The translations under genes were made by a program, and so were the position numbers. 64,000 bases of DNA from Domibacillus tundrae. GTDB taxonomy: Bacteria > Bacillota > Bacilli > Bacillales > Domibacillaceae. Positions within the stretch are counted from its first letter, which is position 1, and every line of letters begins with the position of its first letter. The notes beneath the pieces were generated by a model, which did not search any database, had not been told where the DNA came from, and saw only the letters and a list, made by a program, of their open reading frames with translations. Shown here piece by piece: positions 25,842 to 34,934 of the stretch. The DNA lies in the NCBI RefSeq assembly GCF_000970675.1, contig NZ_LAJA01000001.1, positions 434,001 to 498,000 of the forward strand, written 5' to 3'.

Positions 25842-27041
25842 ATGAGTGAAGTGATCGCAACGTATCGTCTTTTTGATCAAAAAGGCGCATTTGAGAAAAA
25901 AGCAGAAGGTATTGCACTTGGTCTCACAATCGGTTCATGGACAGATTTGCCCATCCTCGAACAAGAGCAGCTGAAACATCATAAAGGACGGGTTTTATCG
26001 ATTCGGAAAACGGGAATTGAAACGGCATATGGACAGGAAGCAGACATAGAAATCGCTTATCCTGCCGCGAATTTCAGTGCGGATTTGCCGGCGATTTTAG
26101 TGACGGTGTTCGGGAAGCTGTCACTTGATGGTGCGGTCCGTTTAATCGATTTATCTTTTTCTGAGGAGCTGGCCAGCCTTTTTACGGGTCCGAAATTTGG
26201 TGTTGAAGGAATTCGTGCGTTGACCGGTGCTTACAATAGACCTTTATTAATGAGCATTTTTAAAGGAGTGATCGGCCGGGATCTTGCTTATATGGAGGAG
26301 CAGCTAAAAGCGCAAATCGCGGGCGGCATCGATATTGTTAAAGATGATGAAATTTTATTTGATAACCCGCTGACACCGTTTGATGAGCGGGTAAAGCTTG
26401 GCCGGCAGGTTATTGAACAAAGTGAAGCAAAAGCGCTTTATGCCGTCAACTTATCAGGGCGCACAAGTGAATTAAAAGAAAAAGCACGTAGAGGCATTGA
26501 ACTTGGGGCATCGGCGTATTTATTTAACGTATTCGCGTACGGGCTTGATGTGTTGCAGGAGCTGGCGGAAGACCCGGAGATCCATGTACCAATTATGGCG
26601 CATCCGGCTGTTTCCGGCGCGTTCACGTCAGCGCCGCATCACGGTTTTTCAACTGAGCTCATGCTCGGCAAACTCGTTCGGATGGCAGGGGCTGATTTCA
26701 CCTTATTTCCCTCGCCATATGGGTCTGTGGCACTTGAACGGTCTGCAGCGCTTAAAACGGCAGAAATGGCGCTCGAAAACAGCGGACATAAGCAGACGTT
26801 TCCGGTACCTTCAGCAGGCATCCACCCGGGGCTTGTTCCGGTATTGTATGAAGACTTTGGAATGGATTCGATTATTAACGCAGGCGGCGGGGTTCATGGC
26901 CATCCGAGTGGAGCAACAGGCGGCGGAAGGGCATTCCGGCAGGCCATTGATGCAGTTACAGCCGGCCGGACATTAGAACAAGCAGCTGTTAAAAATGAAG
27001 ATTTGCGTTTGGCGCTCGATTTATGGGGGACAGGCAAATGA
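25842..27041 (+). CDS. mtnW: 2,3-diketo-5-methylthiopentyl-1-phosphate enolase (RuBisCO-like)
   Basis: This 399-residue RuBisCO-like protein of the MtnW branch has [10 protein letters not shown] (about 121-130), the metal-binding segment [15 protein letters not shown] (about 162-176) with the Lys that is carbamylated, and the phosphate-binding HPAVSGAF and [15 protein letters not shown] regions. It catalyses the enolisation step in methionine salvage and does not fix CO2. The stop codon overlaps the mtnX start by four bases (ATGA). Confidence 0.95.
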   Translation: MSEVIATYRLFDQKGAFEKKAEGIALGLTIGSWTDLPILEQEQLKHHKGRVLSIRKTGIETAYGQEADIEIAYPAANFSADLPAILVTVFGKLSLDGAVRLIDLSFSEELASLFTGPKFGVEGIRALTGAYNRPLLMSIFKGVIGRDLAYMEEQLKAQIAGGIDIVKDDEILFDNPLTPFDERVKLGRQVIEQSEAKALYAVNLSGRTSELKEKARRGIELGASAYLFNVFAYGLDVLQELAEDPEIHVPIMAHPAVSGAFTSAPHHGFSTELMLGKLVRMAGADFTLFPSPYGSVALERSAALKTAEMALENSGHKQTFPVPSAGIHPGLVPVLYEDFGMDSIINAGGGVHGHPSGATGGGRAFRQAIDAVTAGRTLEQAAVKNEDLRLALDLWGTGK

Positions 27042-27691
27042 TGCAAAACCCGGTGTTAATATGTGACTTTGACGGCACGGTCACTGAAAATGATAACATT
27101 ATCGCGATTATGAAAAAATTCGCCCCGCCGGAATGGGTGTTGCTCAAAGACGGTGTACTGTCGCAGGGGATTTCTATAAAAGAGGGAGTCGGCCGTATGT
27201 TTTCACTGCTTCCGTCTTCTCAAAAAGAAGAAATTACTCAATTTATTTTACAGGATGCAAAAATTCGTGAAGGATTTGTTGATTTTGTGACGTATACAAA
27301 GGAAGCAGGCATTCCGCTTTATATTGTAAGCGGCGGTATGGACTTTTTTGTTAAGTCGATTTTAAACGGTCTTGTGCCGGATGATCACATTTATTGCAAC
27401 GAAGCAGACTTCTCGAACAGTCATATTCATATTAGCTGGCCACACACATGCGACGGGCAGTGTACGAATGAATGCGGCTGCTGCAAGCCATCGATTGTCC
27501 GTCGAGTCGCCCCAGAGCAGGATATTATTGTGGTTGGGGACTCGGTAACGGACTTGGAAGCAGCCAAGCTTGCCGATCTTGTTATTGCCCGGGATTTGCT
27601 CTTGGAAAAAAGTGAAGTACTCGGCTTGAATTACAAACCGTTTCAAACATTTTACGATGTCATTGAGCATGTGAAAGAGGTGGTGAAATGA
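27038..27691 (+). CDS. mtnX: 2-hydroxy-3-keto-5-methylthiopentenyl-1-phosphate phosphatase
   Basis: This 217-residue HAD-superfamily phosphatase has the nucleophile motif [10 protein letters not shown] near residue 10, VSGGMDFF (motif II region), and motif [16 protein letters not shown] near 165-178. The Cys-rich [13 protein letters not shown] segment (about 134-146) is typical of MtnX. It removes the phosphate from the MtnW product. ATG at 27038 or 27041 is used; both follow GGGGGACAGGC. A frame opening at 27023 lies inside mtnW and lacks a site. Confidence 0.93.
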   Translation: MMQNPVLICDFDGTVTENDNIIAIMKKFAPPEWVLLKDGVLSQGISIKEGVGRMFSLLPSSQKEEITQFILQDAKIREGFVDFVTYTKEAGIPLYIVSGGMDFFVKSILNGLVPDDHIYCNEADFSNSHIHISWPHTCDGQCTNECGCCKPSIVRRVAPEQDIIVVGDSVTDLEAAKLADLVIARDLLLEKSEVLGLNYKPFQTFYDVIEHVKEVVK

Positions 27692-28299
27692 ACGCACTGC
27701 AATTAAGATGGAACGATCTTGCAGATGTAAAAAGTGAACTGGCGGCGCGCGACTGGTTTCCAGGAACAAGCGGAAACCTTTCCATTAAAGTGGATGAGCG
27801 TTCTTTTTTAGTGACTGCAAGCGGCAAAGATAAGCGAAAAGAAACAAATGAAGACTTTTTGCTTGTCGATCTGGAAGGCAATGCGATTGACGGGTTTGCC
27901 GGCAAGCCGTCTGCTGAGACGCTTCTGCACGTTGAAGTATATGGGAAAACAAACGCCGGCTGCAGCCTGCATGTTCATACAGTCGATAATAATGTGATTT
28001 CTGAATTATATGGCAAAGCAGGAGAAGTATCGTTCAGCGGCCAGGAAATTATTAAAGCGTTTGGCATCTGGGAAGAAAACGCGTCGATCACCGTGCCGAT
28101 TATTCCAAATCATGCGGACATTCCAGCACTTGCAAAAGAATTTGGCCAGTATGTCTCGCAAGATGCCGGCGCGGTATTGATTTGCAATCACGGAATTACC
28201 GCTTGGGGCCGTGACGCATTTGAAGCGAAGAAATTTTTAGAAGCATACGAATTTTTATTTTCGTGGCATATTAAATTACTTATGTTGAAAGGGAGATAA
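27688..28299 (+). CDS. mtnB: Methylthioribulose-1-phosphate dehydratase
   Basis: This 203-residue class II aldolase/adducin-family protein has [11 protein letters not shown] (about 22-32), [14 protein letters not shown] with the zinc-binding HxH (about 92-105), and the later [10 protein letters not shown] containing the third His. It dehydrates methylthioribulose-1-phosphate to the diketone used by MtnW. It overlaps mtnX by four bases and is followed by mtnD after three bases, so the whole set is one operon. Confidence 0.95.
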   Translation: MNALQLRWNDLADVKSELAARDWFPGTSGNLSIKVDERSFLVTASGKDKRKETNEDFLLVDLEGNAIDGFAGKPSAETLLHVEVYGKTNAGCSLHVHTVDNNVISELYGKAGEVSFSGQEIIKAFGIWEENASITVPIIPNHADIPALAKEFGQYVSQDAGAVLICNHGITAWGRDAFEAKKFLEAYEFLFSWHIKLLMLKGR

Positions 28300-28302
28300 T
28301 AA

Positions 28303-28830
28303 ATGGCAGTCATTCAATTTCAAGAAACAGGCGAACGCATTACCGACAAAAACGCAATTGACGCGTTTTTAGGCGCACAGGAAGTCATTTATGAAAAATG
28401 GGATATGTCCAAGCTTCCGGAAAATCTGCGTGAAAATTATACCTTATCAGATGAAGACAAGCAGCAAGTACTCGATGCGTTCAGTGCGGAAATTAAAGAC
28501 ATTTCTGAACGCCGCGGCTACCAAGCACAGGATGTTATTTCATTGTCTGAGGGCACACCAAACCTGGATGAGCTTTTAACAAACTTCCAAAAAATTCACA
28601 TTCACACGGATGACGAAGTCCGCTTTATCGTGAGTGGACACGGCATTTTTGCAATTCAAGCGAAAGACGGTCAATTTTTCAATGTTGAATTGGAACCGGG
28701 TGACTTAATCTCTGTTCCTGTGAACACGCGCCATTACTTTACCCTGATGGAAGACCGTAAAGTGGTAGCGGTCCGTATTTTCGTTACAAAAGAAGGCTGG
28801 GTGCCAATCTACGACGAAACGAATGCTTAA
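28303..28830 (+). CDS. mtnD: Acireductone dioxygenase
   Basis: This 175-residue cupin has the metal-binding motif HIHTDDEVRFIVSGHG (about 101-116), with two His and one Glu, and the distal His in VNTRHYFTL (about 145-153). It cleaves acireductone with O2. With Fe2+ it gives the methionine precursor 4-methylthio-2-oxobutyrate and formate; with Ni2+ it gives an off-pathway product. It is the last gene of the mtnEWXBD operon. Confidence 0.95.
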   Translation: MAVIQFQETGERITDKNAIDAFLGAQEVIYEKWDMSKLPENLRENYTLSDEDKQQVLDAFSAEIKDISERRGYQAQDVISLSEGTPNLDELLTNFQKIHIHTDDEVRFIVSGHGIFAIQAKDGQFFNVELEPGDLISVPVNTRHYFTLMEDRKVVAVRIFVTKEGWVPIYDETNA

Positions 28831-28838
28831 TCTTGATA

Positions 28839-28871
28839 AGAAGGACCAGGTTTCGAACCTGGTTCTTTTTT
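28839..28871 (+). terminator. Terminator of the mtnEWXBD operon
   Basis: AAGAAGGACCAGG and CCTGGTTCTTTTTT form a strong stem with a TTTCGAA loop and a T-run. Confidence 0.88.
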
Positions 28872-28874
28872 ATT

Positions 28875-28913
28875 CAAAAAAATACCCCCGCGTCCAATCG
28901 GATGCGAGGGTAA
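28875..28913 (-). terminator. Terminator of pbpD
   Basis: On the minus strand, TACCCTCGCATCC and GGACGCGGGGGTATTTTTTT pair around a short loop and end in a T-run directly after the pbpD stop. Confidence 0.82.
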
Positions 28914-28919
28914 AAGTGT

Positions 28920-30782
28920 TTATTGCATAATGCGTCGCCAGATCAACTGGTGAGGTGCATATTTTTCCATGTAACGAATGTTATCCCATTCTTCTTCATA
29001 TTTATCTTTTCCGGTCCATACGGCAGCTGTATACCCTTCTGTTAAGCCAACAAACCATAAGTCCCGGTAGTTGTTTGTTGTACCGGTTTTTCCACCGATA
29101 TATGAAGTAGCAAAGTTTGCTTTTTTTCCGGTTCCGTTCTTTACAACACTTGTCAGCATATCACGCATTTTATACGAGGTTGCGGTTGACCAGACACGGA
29201 CAGGTTCTTCATTCCATGTGAATAAGGTATTTCCTTCGAAATCGGTTACGCGTTTAATTGCGTGTGGCTTCGTATAGGTCCCATCGATAAATGAAGTATA
29301 CGCACTGGCCATTTCAAGTGAAGAAACGCCGACTTCAAAACCTCCAAGAGAGGAAGAAAGGTGTTCTCGGTCAGATTCTAGAATTCTATCAAATTCAAAT
29401 TTATCTAAATAGCTGAATGACCGCTCCATCCCAGTCCTTACATATAAGCGGGCAGCTGCGGTATTATGAGACTTTGTCAACGCTTCTTTTAAAGTAACCA
29501 TCCCATATTCTTTTTCGCTGTAGTTTTGTGGGCAGTCACCTTGATAACAGAACTTGTCTGCTGAAACAAGGTCGTTCACACCGGCACCGAACGTATCCAT
29601 GTAAGGAGCATAGTCAAGCAGTGGCTTGATCGTCGACCCGGGCTGCCGGTATCCTTGATAGGCCCGGTTAAACTGTGTATTGTTATATTTTTTTCCGCCT
29701 GACAAGGCAACGATATCACGTGACTGATTCCCGATAACGGCTGCCGATCCTTGCACGGTCGATCCGGCAAGCACGTTATTGACACCTCCGACCGCTTTTG
29801 CTTGAATAGACGGATCAAGTGCAGTGTGAATGATTACACCTGATGAGAGTACTTCCGCGACACGGGCACTCAATTTTTCCTGAATCGCGTCCCGCGCATC
29901 GCCTTCTGCGTTAATAAGCTGCTGGTCAAACCCTTCTGACTCTGAAATGAGCTTTCTGAATTCTGTCATTGCATAAGTAGAATAATCAGGATATTTATCC
30001 AGGCGCTGACGTATATTCAACGTGATTTTTTCATTCTTAATTTGTTCAGCTTCTTCAGATGTAATAAATTCTTCCCGCGCCATGATGTCAATTAATCGTT
30101 CCTGGCGTTTCTTTGTATTCTCGAATCGCTTTTGTGGATCATAAAGGGACGGATTGTTCGGAATCGCTGCGATAAAAGCCATTTGCGCTTTAGACAGCTT
30201 GTCCACCGGCGTTTGGAAGTAATACTGAGCTGCTGCTTCAACGCCATAGACGTTATGATTGAAGAAAATAACATTCAAATACAAATCTAAAATTTCATCT
30301 TTTTCAAGCTTTTTTTCAATTTGATACGAATACAGCACTTCCGCAATTTTTCGGGCAAGTGTCCGGTCCTGCGTTAAATAAATATTGCGGGCTACCTGCT
30401 GGGTAATCGTACTTGCACCCTGCTCAATTTCATCCGATTGTGCATTCACCATAAAAGCGCGAATCACGGCGGCCGCATCAACACCAGAATGCTCATAAAA
30501 ATGCTGGTCTTCTGATTGAAGAAACAGCTCCTTTAAAAAAGCGGGAATTTTGTCGCCTTCCACCACAATTCGATTTGGCTGATGAAGCTCAACATACACA
30601 TTTCCATTTGTATCTTTTATCTTGCTTGCCTGTGGCAAATCTACTTCATTAATGACTATTTTTTCTTCTACGTAACTATCAAAATTTTGTACTTTTCCAG
30701 CTTCTGCATCGGCATAGTAAAAAGTCAATACAGAAAGCGGAACAAGCAAAATAATGAGTACGTATCCTAAAACCGTTCTCAT
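28920..30782 (-). CDS. pbpD: Class A penicillin-binding protein 4 (transglycosylase/transpeptidase)
   Basis: This is a 620-residue bifunctional peptidoglycan synthase anchored by an N-terminal helix (about 5-22). The GT51 transglycosylase domain has the catalytic Glu in SEDQHFYEHSG (about 90-100) and QGASTITQQVARN. The transpeptidase domain has the acyl-serine motif PGSTIKP near 381, SHN near 437 and KTGT near 566. It polymerises and cross-links glycan strands outside the membrane. Length and location beside kapB match B. subtilis PbpD (PBP4). It may be co-transcribed with kapB, 94 bp upstream. Confidence 0.92.
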   Translation of the reverse strand: MRTVLGYVLIILLVPLSVLTFYYADAEAGKVQNFDSYVEEKIVINEVDLPQASKIKDTNGNVYVELHQPNRIVVEGDKIPAFLKELFLQSEDQHFYEHSGVDAAAVIRAFMVNAQSDEIEQGASTITQQVARNIYLTQDRTLARKIAEVLYSYQIEKKLEKDEILDLYLNVIFFNHNVYGVEAAAQYYFQTPVDKLSKAQMAFIAAIPNNPSLYDPQKRFENTKKRQERLIDIMAREEFITSEEAEQIKNEKITLNIRQRLDKYPDYSTYAMTEFRKLISESEGFDQQLINAEGDARDAIQEKLSARVAEVLSSGVIIHTALDPSIQAKAVGGVNNVLAGSTVQGSAAVIGNQSRDIVALSGGKKYNNTQFNRAYQGYRQPGSTIKPLLDYAPYMDTFGAGVNDLVSADKFCYQGDCPQNYSEKEYGMVTLKEALTKSHNTAAARLYVRTGMERSFSYLDKFEFDRILESDREHLSSSLGGFEVGVSSLEMASAYTSFIDGTYTKPHAIKRVTDFEGNTLFTWNEEPVRVWSTATSYKMRDMLTSVVKNGTGKKANFATSYIGGKTGTTNNYRDLWFVGLTEGYTAAVWTGKDKYEEEWDNIRYMEKYAPHQLIWRRIMQ

Positions 30783-30876
30783 TCACTAACCGCCTTTTTC
30801 GAGGTTTAAACGTGCATATGTACCATCATAAAGGAAACAAACATGGAAATAAAGGGCTGTTCTTCACAAAAGTGGG

Positions 30877-31269
30877 CTATTCGAACGAAACTTTATACAT
30901 GAGTGCATATTCTTTTTTTACCGACTGAAGTGCTTCAAGACTTCGGGCAGAAAAAGCATCGTTCTTCGCGCTCAATCTCGTTTCAAGCTTCCCGACAGCA
31001 GCAATGAGCGAATCATTATACTCACCCGGCTCTTCTTCAAATGGGTGGACGGCTGATCCAGGAATATTTGCTTGTTCGTTAAACGCCAGCGCTTTACGCT
31101 CATGGAAAAAAGCCACATTCGCTTCGTTTGGATTATGAAGATCGCCCTGGGCGGGGTGACGCAGAACCGATGAGATTTTTACTGTATAGCCGTCAGGACG
31201 TACACCTGTAATCGTCCCGGTGTATTTGCCGGATTTATAATGTGCTGTCACTAAGTCACCAATATTCAT
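30877..31269 (-). CDS. kapB: KapB-like protein
   Basis: This 130-residue protein begins MNIGDLVTAHYKSGKYTGTI, an SH3-like beta barrel typical of the KapB family, followed by a helical C-terminal half. In B. subtilis KapB is described as a kinase-associated factor needed for KinB-dependent sporulation signalling. No lipobox or signal peptide is visible here, so it should be cytoplasmic. The partner gene kapD, adjacent in B. subtilis, is absent from this locus. AAGGAGGGGAAATA precedes the ATG. Confidence 0.82.
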   Translation of the reverse strand: MNIGDLVTAHYKSGKYTGTITGVRPDGYTVKISSVLRHPAQGDLHNPNEANVAFFHERKALAFNEQANIPGSAVHPFEEEPGEYNDSLIAAVGKLETRLSAKNDAFSARSLEALQSVKKEYALMYKVSFE

Positions 31270-31337
31270 TATTTCCCCTCCTTAATGGCTTATTGTATCA
31301 ATTTTCCTGTGCGAATGGAAATGTCACAATCACGTTG

Positions 31338-31366
31338 TTGGAATTGTGATGTTCTCCTGCTATAAT
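31338..31366 (+). promoter_or_regulatory. Sigma-A promoter for the small membrane protein gene
   Basis: TTGGAA at 31338-31343, a 17-base spacer, and consensus TATAAT at 31361-31366. Confidence 0.7.
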
Positions 31367-31397
31367 ATACGGGGAACAATGAATGGAGGCATGACGT

Positions 31398-31607
31398 GTG
31401 CTGATGAATCTGTTAATTGGCTTCGGCAACTTTTTATATTTTCCGGAAGACAAAAGCGAATACATTCCGGCAGCGATTTCCATGGGTTTTTTTGTGCTGA
31501 TGGCGATCGGCACTTTTCTTCTTATTAAGCGTATGTCTAAAAAAGAAGAGGAAAAAACAAAGCATTTAGAAGAACAGATCCGCAGAGCCAACGAGCAGAC
31601 GAAATAA
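31398..31607 (+). CDS. Small single-span membrane protein
   Basis: This 69-residue protein starts at GTG 31398, eight bases after GGAGG at 31385-31389. Residues 1-12 are hydrophobic, residues 24-44 form a clear transmembrane helix (IPAAISMGFFVLMAIGTFLL), and the tail is a highly charged, probably coiled helix (KKEEEKTKHLEEQIRRANEQTK). A competing frame starting at ATG 31391 is rejected for its composition. I do not recognise the family. It has its own promoter and ends before the preQ1 leader. Confidence 0.6.
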   Translation: MLMNLLIGFGNFLYFPEDKSEYIPAAISMGFFVLMAIGTFLLIKRMSKKEEEKTKHLEEQIRRANEQTK

Positions 31608-31646
31608 TAATTATAAATGAAAGAAGACATTCCGCTAAAAGCGGGA

Positions 31647-31708
31647 GAGGTTCGCGAATTCCCTCTATAAAAAACTAAGGAAAAAACCGGCGGATGACGG
31701 TTTTTTTC
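31647..31708 (+). promoter_or_regulatory. PreQ1-I riboswitch with expression-platform terminator
   Basis: AGAGGTTCGCG, CCCTCTATAAAAAACTAA at 31647-31679 reproduces the class I preQ1 aptamer. A GAGGG/CCCTC stem carries the conserved loop, and the A-rich tail folds back as a pseudoknot. Directly after it, AAACCG and CGGTTTTTTT (31684-31708) form a terminator. When preQ1 is bound the terminator should form and queCDE transcription should stop. B. subtilis queC has the same type of leader. Confidence 0.92.
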
Positions 31709-31757
31709 TCGTGTCTTCGCGCACCTTTTCTTTCGAATAGGAAAGAAGGAAACCAAT

Positions 31758-32420
31758 ATGTTAAAAAATGAAAAAGCCGTTGTTGTATTCAGCGGCGGAC
31801 AGGACAGTACAACGTGCTTGTTCTGGGCAAAGCAGACATTTAAAGAAGTCATCGCGGTGACGTTTAATTACGGACAGCGGCATGATGCCGAAATCGATGT
31901 AGCAAAAGACATTGCGGCGGATTTAGAGATTCCGCACCATGTTCTGGATATGGGGCTGTTAAATCAGCTGGCGCCAAGTGCACTGACCCGCTCTGACATT
32001 AAGATTGAAACAAAAGAAGGGGAACTGCCGTCCACGTTTGTCGAAGGACGCAACTTGTTGTTTTTATCATTTGCGGCGATTCTCGGCAAACAAGCCGGCG
32101 CCCGCCATATTGTAACAGGAGTATGTGAAACGGATTTTAGCGGCTATCCGGATTGCCGTGACGCATTTGTGAAATCATTGAATGTGACACTTAATTTATC
32201 AATGGATCATGATTTTGTCCTTCATACGCCGCTTATGTGGCTTGATAAAAAAGAAACATGGAAGCTCGCGGATGAGCTCGGCGCGTTTAATTATGTGCGT
32301 GAGCGGACGCTCACGTGCTATAACGGTATAAAAGGATCGGGCTGTGGGGAATGTCCGGCATGCTCGCTGCGCCAAAACGGCTTGGATCAATATCTCGAAG
32401 AAAAAGGAGGAAACGTGTAA
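31758..32420 (+). CDS. queC: 7-cyano-7-deazaguanine synthase
   Basis: This 220-residue QueC converts 7-carboxy-7-deazaguanine to preQ0 using ATP and ammonia. The PP-loop ATP pyrophosphatase motif [16 protein letters not shown] is at 9-24. Zinc is held by the C-terminal cysteines [13 protein letters not shown] (about 193-205). [15 protein letters not shown] (about 126-140) is the family core. The gene lies 50 bases downstream of the preQ1 riboswitch terminator, first in queCDE. Its TAA stop is directly adjacent to the queD start (TAATG). Confidence 0.95.
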   Translation: MLKNEKAVVVFSGGQDSTTCLFWAKQTFKEVIAVTFNYGQRHDAEIDVAKDIAADLEIPHHVLDMGLLNQLAPSALTRSDIKIETKEGELPSTFVEGRNLLFLSFAAILGKQAGARHIVTGVCETDFSGYPDCRDAFVKSLNVTLNLSMDHDFVLHTPLMWLDKKETWKLADELGAFNYVRERTLTCYNGIKGSGCGECPACSLRQNGLDQYLEEKGGNV

Positions 32421-32857
32421 TGATGCAGCAAATTTATCCAGCACCGGCGCACGATTTCCGGTACGAATTAAATAAGGACTTTCATTTTGCAGCCGCGCAT
32501 TACGTGCCGCATGACGAAGCTGGCGCCTGCCGGAAAATGCATGGCCATACGTATTTTGTCAATATTACCGTAGCCGGAGATGAATTGAACGACTCCGGTT
32601 TTCTCGTGAACTTTCAGCTCATTAAGTCGCTTGTTCATAAGCGCTTTGATCATACAGTGTTAAATGAAGATGGGTTATTTTCACAAGACATATCGGAACG
32701 GTTCCCGACAACAGAAGTGGTGGCCCGAGTGATTTGGGAAGTCATCCAAAAAGAATTGGATGAAACAGCAAACAAGCCAAAATGCTTGCAAGTATTCGTG
32801 CGTGAAACACCGACAAGCTATATTATATTTCGTCCGAAAAAAGAGGATTTCTCATGA
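32420..32857 (+). CDS. queD: 6-carboxy-5,6,7,8-tetrahydropterin synthase
   Basis: This 145-residue QueD (T-fold) makes 6-carboxytetrahydropterin from dihydroneopterin triphosphate. The zinc-binding histidines are in FHFAAAHYV (about 22-30) and KMHGHTYFV (about 41-49), with a Cys just before (GACRKMHGH). The start is ATG 32420 or 32423, after GGAGGAAACGTG. It overlaps queC by one base and queE by four bases. Confidence 0.94.
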   Translation: MMQQIYPAPAHDFRYELNKDFHFAAAHYVPHDEAGACRKMHGHTYFVNITVAGDELNDSGFLVNFQLIKSLVHKRFDHTVLNEDGLFSQDISERFPTTEVVARVIWEVIQKELDETANKPKCLQVFVRETPTSYIIFRPKKEDFS

Positions 32858-33564
32858 TTCCGGTTCTTGAAATATTCGGTCCGACAGTGCAGGGTGAAGG
32901 GGCAGTTATCGGCCGTAAAACAATGTTTGTCCGGACGGCAGGCTGTGATTATCGCTGTTCGTGGTGCGATTCCGCTTTTACATGGGATGGAAGTGCAAAA
33001 GATGCCATTCGTAAAATGTCCCCTGCAGAAATTTATGAAGAGCTTGTAGCGACAGGCGGAGATACATTTGACCATGTCACTATTTCTGGCGGCAATCCGG
33101 CGCTTTTGCCTCACATCGGCGGACTGCTTGAGCTGTTTAAAGAAAAGGGAATTACGTCTGCACTTGAAACGCAAGGATCGAAATATCAGCCTTGGTTTCA
33201 TGACATTGATGAGCTGACCATTTCACCAAAGCCGCCAAGTTCAGGGATGAATACCGATTATGACAAGCTTGCACATATTTTAAATGAAGTAAAAGGACAG
33301 TCGGTCAGCTTAAAAGTCGTCGTTTTTAATGAGGAAGACTTAGCGTACGCTAAACAAGTGCATCAGGGGTTTTTAGATGTGCCGTTTTATTTGCAGGTTG
33401 GAAACGATCAGCTTGATGAAACAGACGACGGCAGGCTTCTTACTCATTTAGCCAACAAATATGAATGGCTGATTAATTTAGTGATGCCAGACTCGGATTT
33501 TAAACGTGTACGGGTTTTGCCGCAGCTGCATACATTTGTATGGGGAAACAAAAAAGGGGTATGA
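32854..33564 (+). CDS. queE: 7-carboxy-7-deazaguanine synthase
   Basis: This 236-residue radical SAM enzyme has a canonical CX3CX2C cluster motif (CDYRCSWCD, about 30-38), preceded by FGPTVQGEGAVIGRKT (about 8-23), a QueE hallmark. It contracts 6-carboxytetrahydropterin to the 7-deazapurine base. TISGGNPAL (about 75-83) is the SAM-binding GGxP-like region, with N replacing E, as in many Bacillus QueE proteins. It is the last gene of queCDE. The hairpin that follows is now separated from patB by an IS remnant. Confidence 0.95.
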   Translation: MIPVLEIFGPTVQGEGAVIGRKTMFVRTAGCDYRCSWCDSAFTWDGSAKDAIRKMSPAEIYEELVATGGDTFDHVTISGGNPALLPHIGGLLELFKEKGITSALETQGSKYQPWFHDIDELTISPKPPSSGMNTDYDKLAHILNEVKGQSVSLKVVVFNEEDLAYAKQVHQGFLDVPFYLQVGNDQLDETDDGRLLTHLANKYEWLINLVMPDSDFKRVRVLPQLHTFVWGNKKGV

Positions 33565-33568
33565 CAAA

Positions 33569-33590
33569 AGCCACGACGGCTGGCGTGGCT
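33569..33590. repeat. Hairpin repeat, left copy, flanking the IS1182-type remnant
   Basis: AGCCACG-ACGGCTGG-CGTGGCT is a 7-bp palindromic stem. The same 22 bases with one mismatch recur at 35526-35547 on the other side of the IS remnant. The left copy is followed by TGAGG, not a T-run, so it no longer looks like a functional terminator for queE. Confidence 0.8.
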
Positions 33591-33598
33591 TGAGGTTG

Positions 33599-33648
33599 TA
33601 GACAAAGCGGTTCTCAAATATTTGACTTGAGACTGCTTTGTCTTTTTT
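33599..33648 (+). terminator. Strong hairpin with T-run at the left end of the IS remnant
   Basis: AGACAAAGC pairs with GCTTTGTCT and TCTCAA with TTGAGA, followed by six T residues. It could now end queE transcription. It overlaps the presumed IS inverted repeat. Confidence 0.75.
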
Positions 33649-33840
33649 CTTTGCTTAAGGTGAATTACTTAAGCTGGCTGGCGAGCTTTTTATGACTGAG
33701 CCGTTTTTATGGCGTTTGGAAAAGCAACCGTAAAGACCCGTTCAATGTTTGTTTATACGACTTGAGTAGCTGGAATACTAAGATATTTGAAATTTAAAAA
33801 AGCTTTATGTAAACTATATAGAATAAAGGAGAGATAACCA

Positions 33841-34776
33841 ATGTCGAAAACTCATTATTTTCCAAATGATATTGTGCATTTTGCATGGAGCGTGAACAAT
33901 GAACCTGTCTTAACTATTCAAAGTGGCGATACAGTGGTTTTTGAAACAAGAGAAGTGACAGATGGACAGTTCAATATTGATTCGACCACAGAAGCCATCG
34001 CTGGACTTGACTGGAATCGTGTATATCCCCTTGCAGGACCAGTATACATTGAGGGAGCGGAACCTGGAGATACGCTGGCGGTTGAAATTCTGGATCTAAA
34101 AACAAAAGGCTGGGGATGGACAGCTGTTCTTCCTGGATTAGGCCTATTAGCAAAAGAATTTCCAGAGGCCTACTTGCGCACGTTTGATTTATCTGATGGC
34201 GAATATATTCACTTCAGGGACGACATCAAAGTACCAATTGAACCTTTTTTAGGTACAATGGGTGTTTGCCCTAAAGATGCGGACAATGTTCCTATTATGC
34301 CTCCTGGAACATTTGGGGGGAATATGGATACAAAACAGCTTATGATTGGGACAACGTTATACCTCCCTGTACAAGAAGTCGGAGCACTTTTTAGCTGTGG
34401 TGATGGTCATGCTGCTCAAGGTGATGGGGAAGTGTGTGTATCAGCTTTGGAGTGCCCAATGACTTCGAAATTAAAATTTACATTAATTAAAGGAAAATCA
34501 ATTTCTGCTCCACAGTTTCAAACAAAAGGTGCTTTGACACCAAAAGTAAATCATGCAGGTTTCTATGGGACAACAGGTGTTGGGGCTGATTTGTTTAAAG
34601 CGTCCCAAGACGCTCTTCGCGGGATGGTGGACCATATTGCAGAAACATACAATATGCCCAAAGTAGATGCCTACTTGCTTTCCAGCCTATGCGTTGACCT
34701 TAAAATATCAGAAATAGTCGATGCTGGGCATTACGTAGTCAGCGCGGTTCTCCCACTGGCAGTATTTGAACAATAA
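33841..34776 (+). CDS. Acetamidase/formamidase family protein
   Basis: This 311-residue member of the FmdA/AmdA family hydrolyses short amides to ammonia and the acid. Typical segments are DTVVFETREVTDGQ (about 30-43), GPVYIEGAEPGDTLAVEI (about 66-83), GVCPKDADNVPIMPPGTFGGNMD (about 141-163) and GALFSCGDGHAAQGDGE (about 181-197), the last holding the metal ligands. AAAGGAGAGATAACC precedes the ATG. The gene lies between the IS ends in place of most of the transposase, and codon usage looks slightly more AT-rich than its neighbours. Both point to acquisition by transfer. Confidence 0.85.
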   Translation: MSKTHYFPNDIVHFAWSVNNEPVLTIQSGDTVVFETREVTDGQFNIDSTTEAIAGLDWNRVYPLAGPVYIEGAEPGDTLAVEILDLKTKGWGWTAVLPGLGLLAKEFPEAYLRTFDLSDGEYIHFRDDIKVPIEPFLGTMGVCPKDADNVPIMPPGTFGGNMDTKQLMIGTTLYLPVQEVGALFSCGDGHAAQGDGEVCVSALECPMTSKLKFTLIKGKSISAPQFQTKGALTPKVNHAGFYGTTGVGADLFKASQDALRGMVDHIAETYNMPKVDAYLLSSLCVDLKISEIVDAGHYVVSAVLPLAVFEQ

Positions 34777-34934
34777 TTATTGAGTGCAAACTATACTATT
34801 TAATATTTCAGTAGACCCATGTTAAATCACCACCCTTCAAAAAAGTTGTGGTTTTCTGCTTATATTAGGCGCCTTGCGAGAGCGGTACGCCTTCAGGCAA
34901 AACAAAAGAACAGCAAAAGCTGTTCTTTCAGAAT
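34777..34934. other. Spacer between the acetamidase gene and the transposase fragment
   Basis: No gene is visible. A weak ACCAC/GTGGT hairpin with TTTT lies at about 34829-34855 and may end the acetamidase transcript. GGCGCCTTGCGAGAGCGG near 34868 resembles the GGGCGCCTTGCG end of the intergenic repeat at 40835-40980. AAAGAACAGC/GCTGTTCTTT (34907-34928) is a hairpin close to the break point of the transposase. Confidence 0.4.

Noticed and set aside
31391-31528. ATG-initiated frame overlapping the start of the small membrane protein gene
   Set aside because: It is too close to GGAGG (one base), ends early and has a random composition, while the GTG frame at 31398 gives a clear transmembrane helix and ideal spacing.
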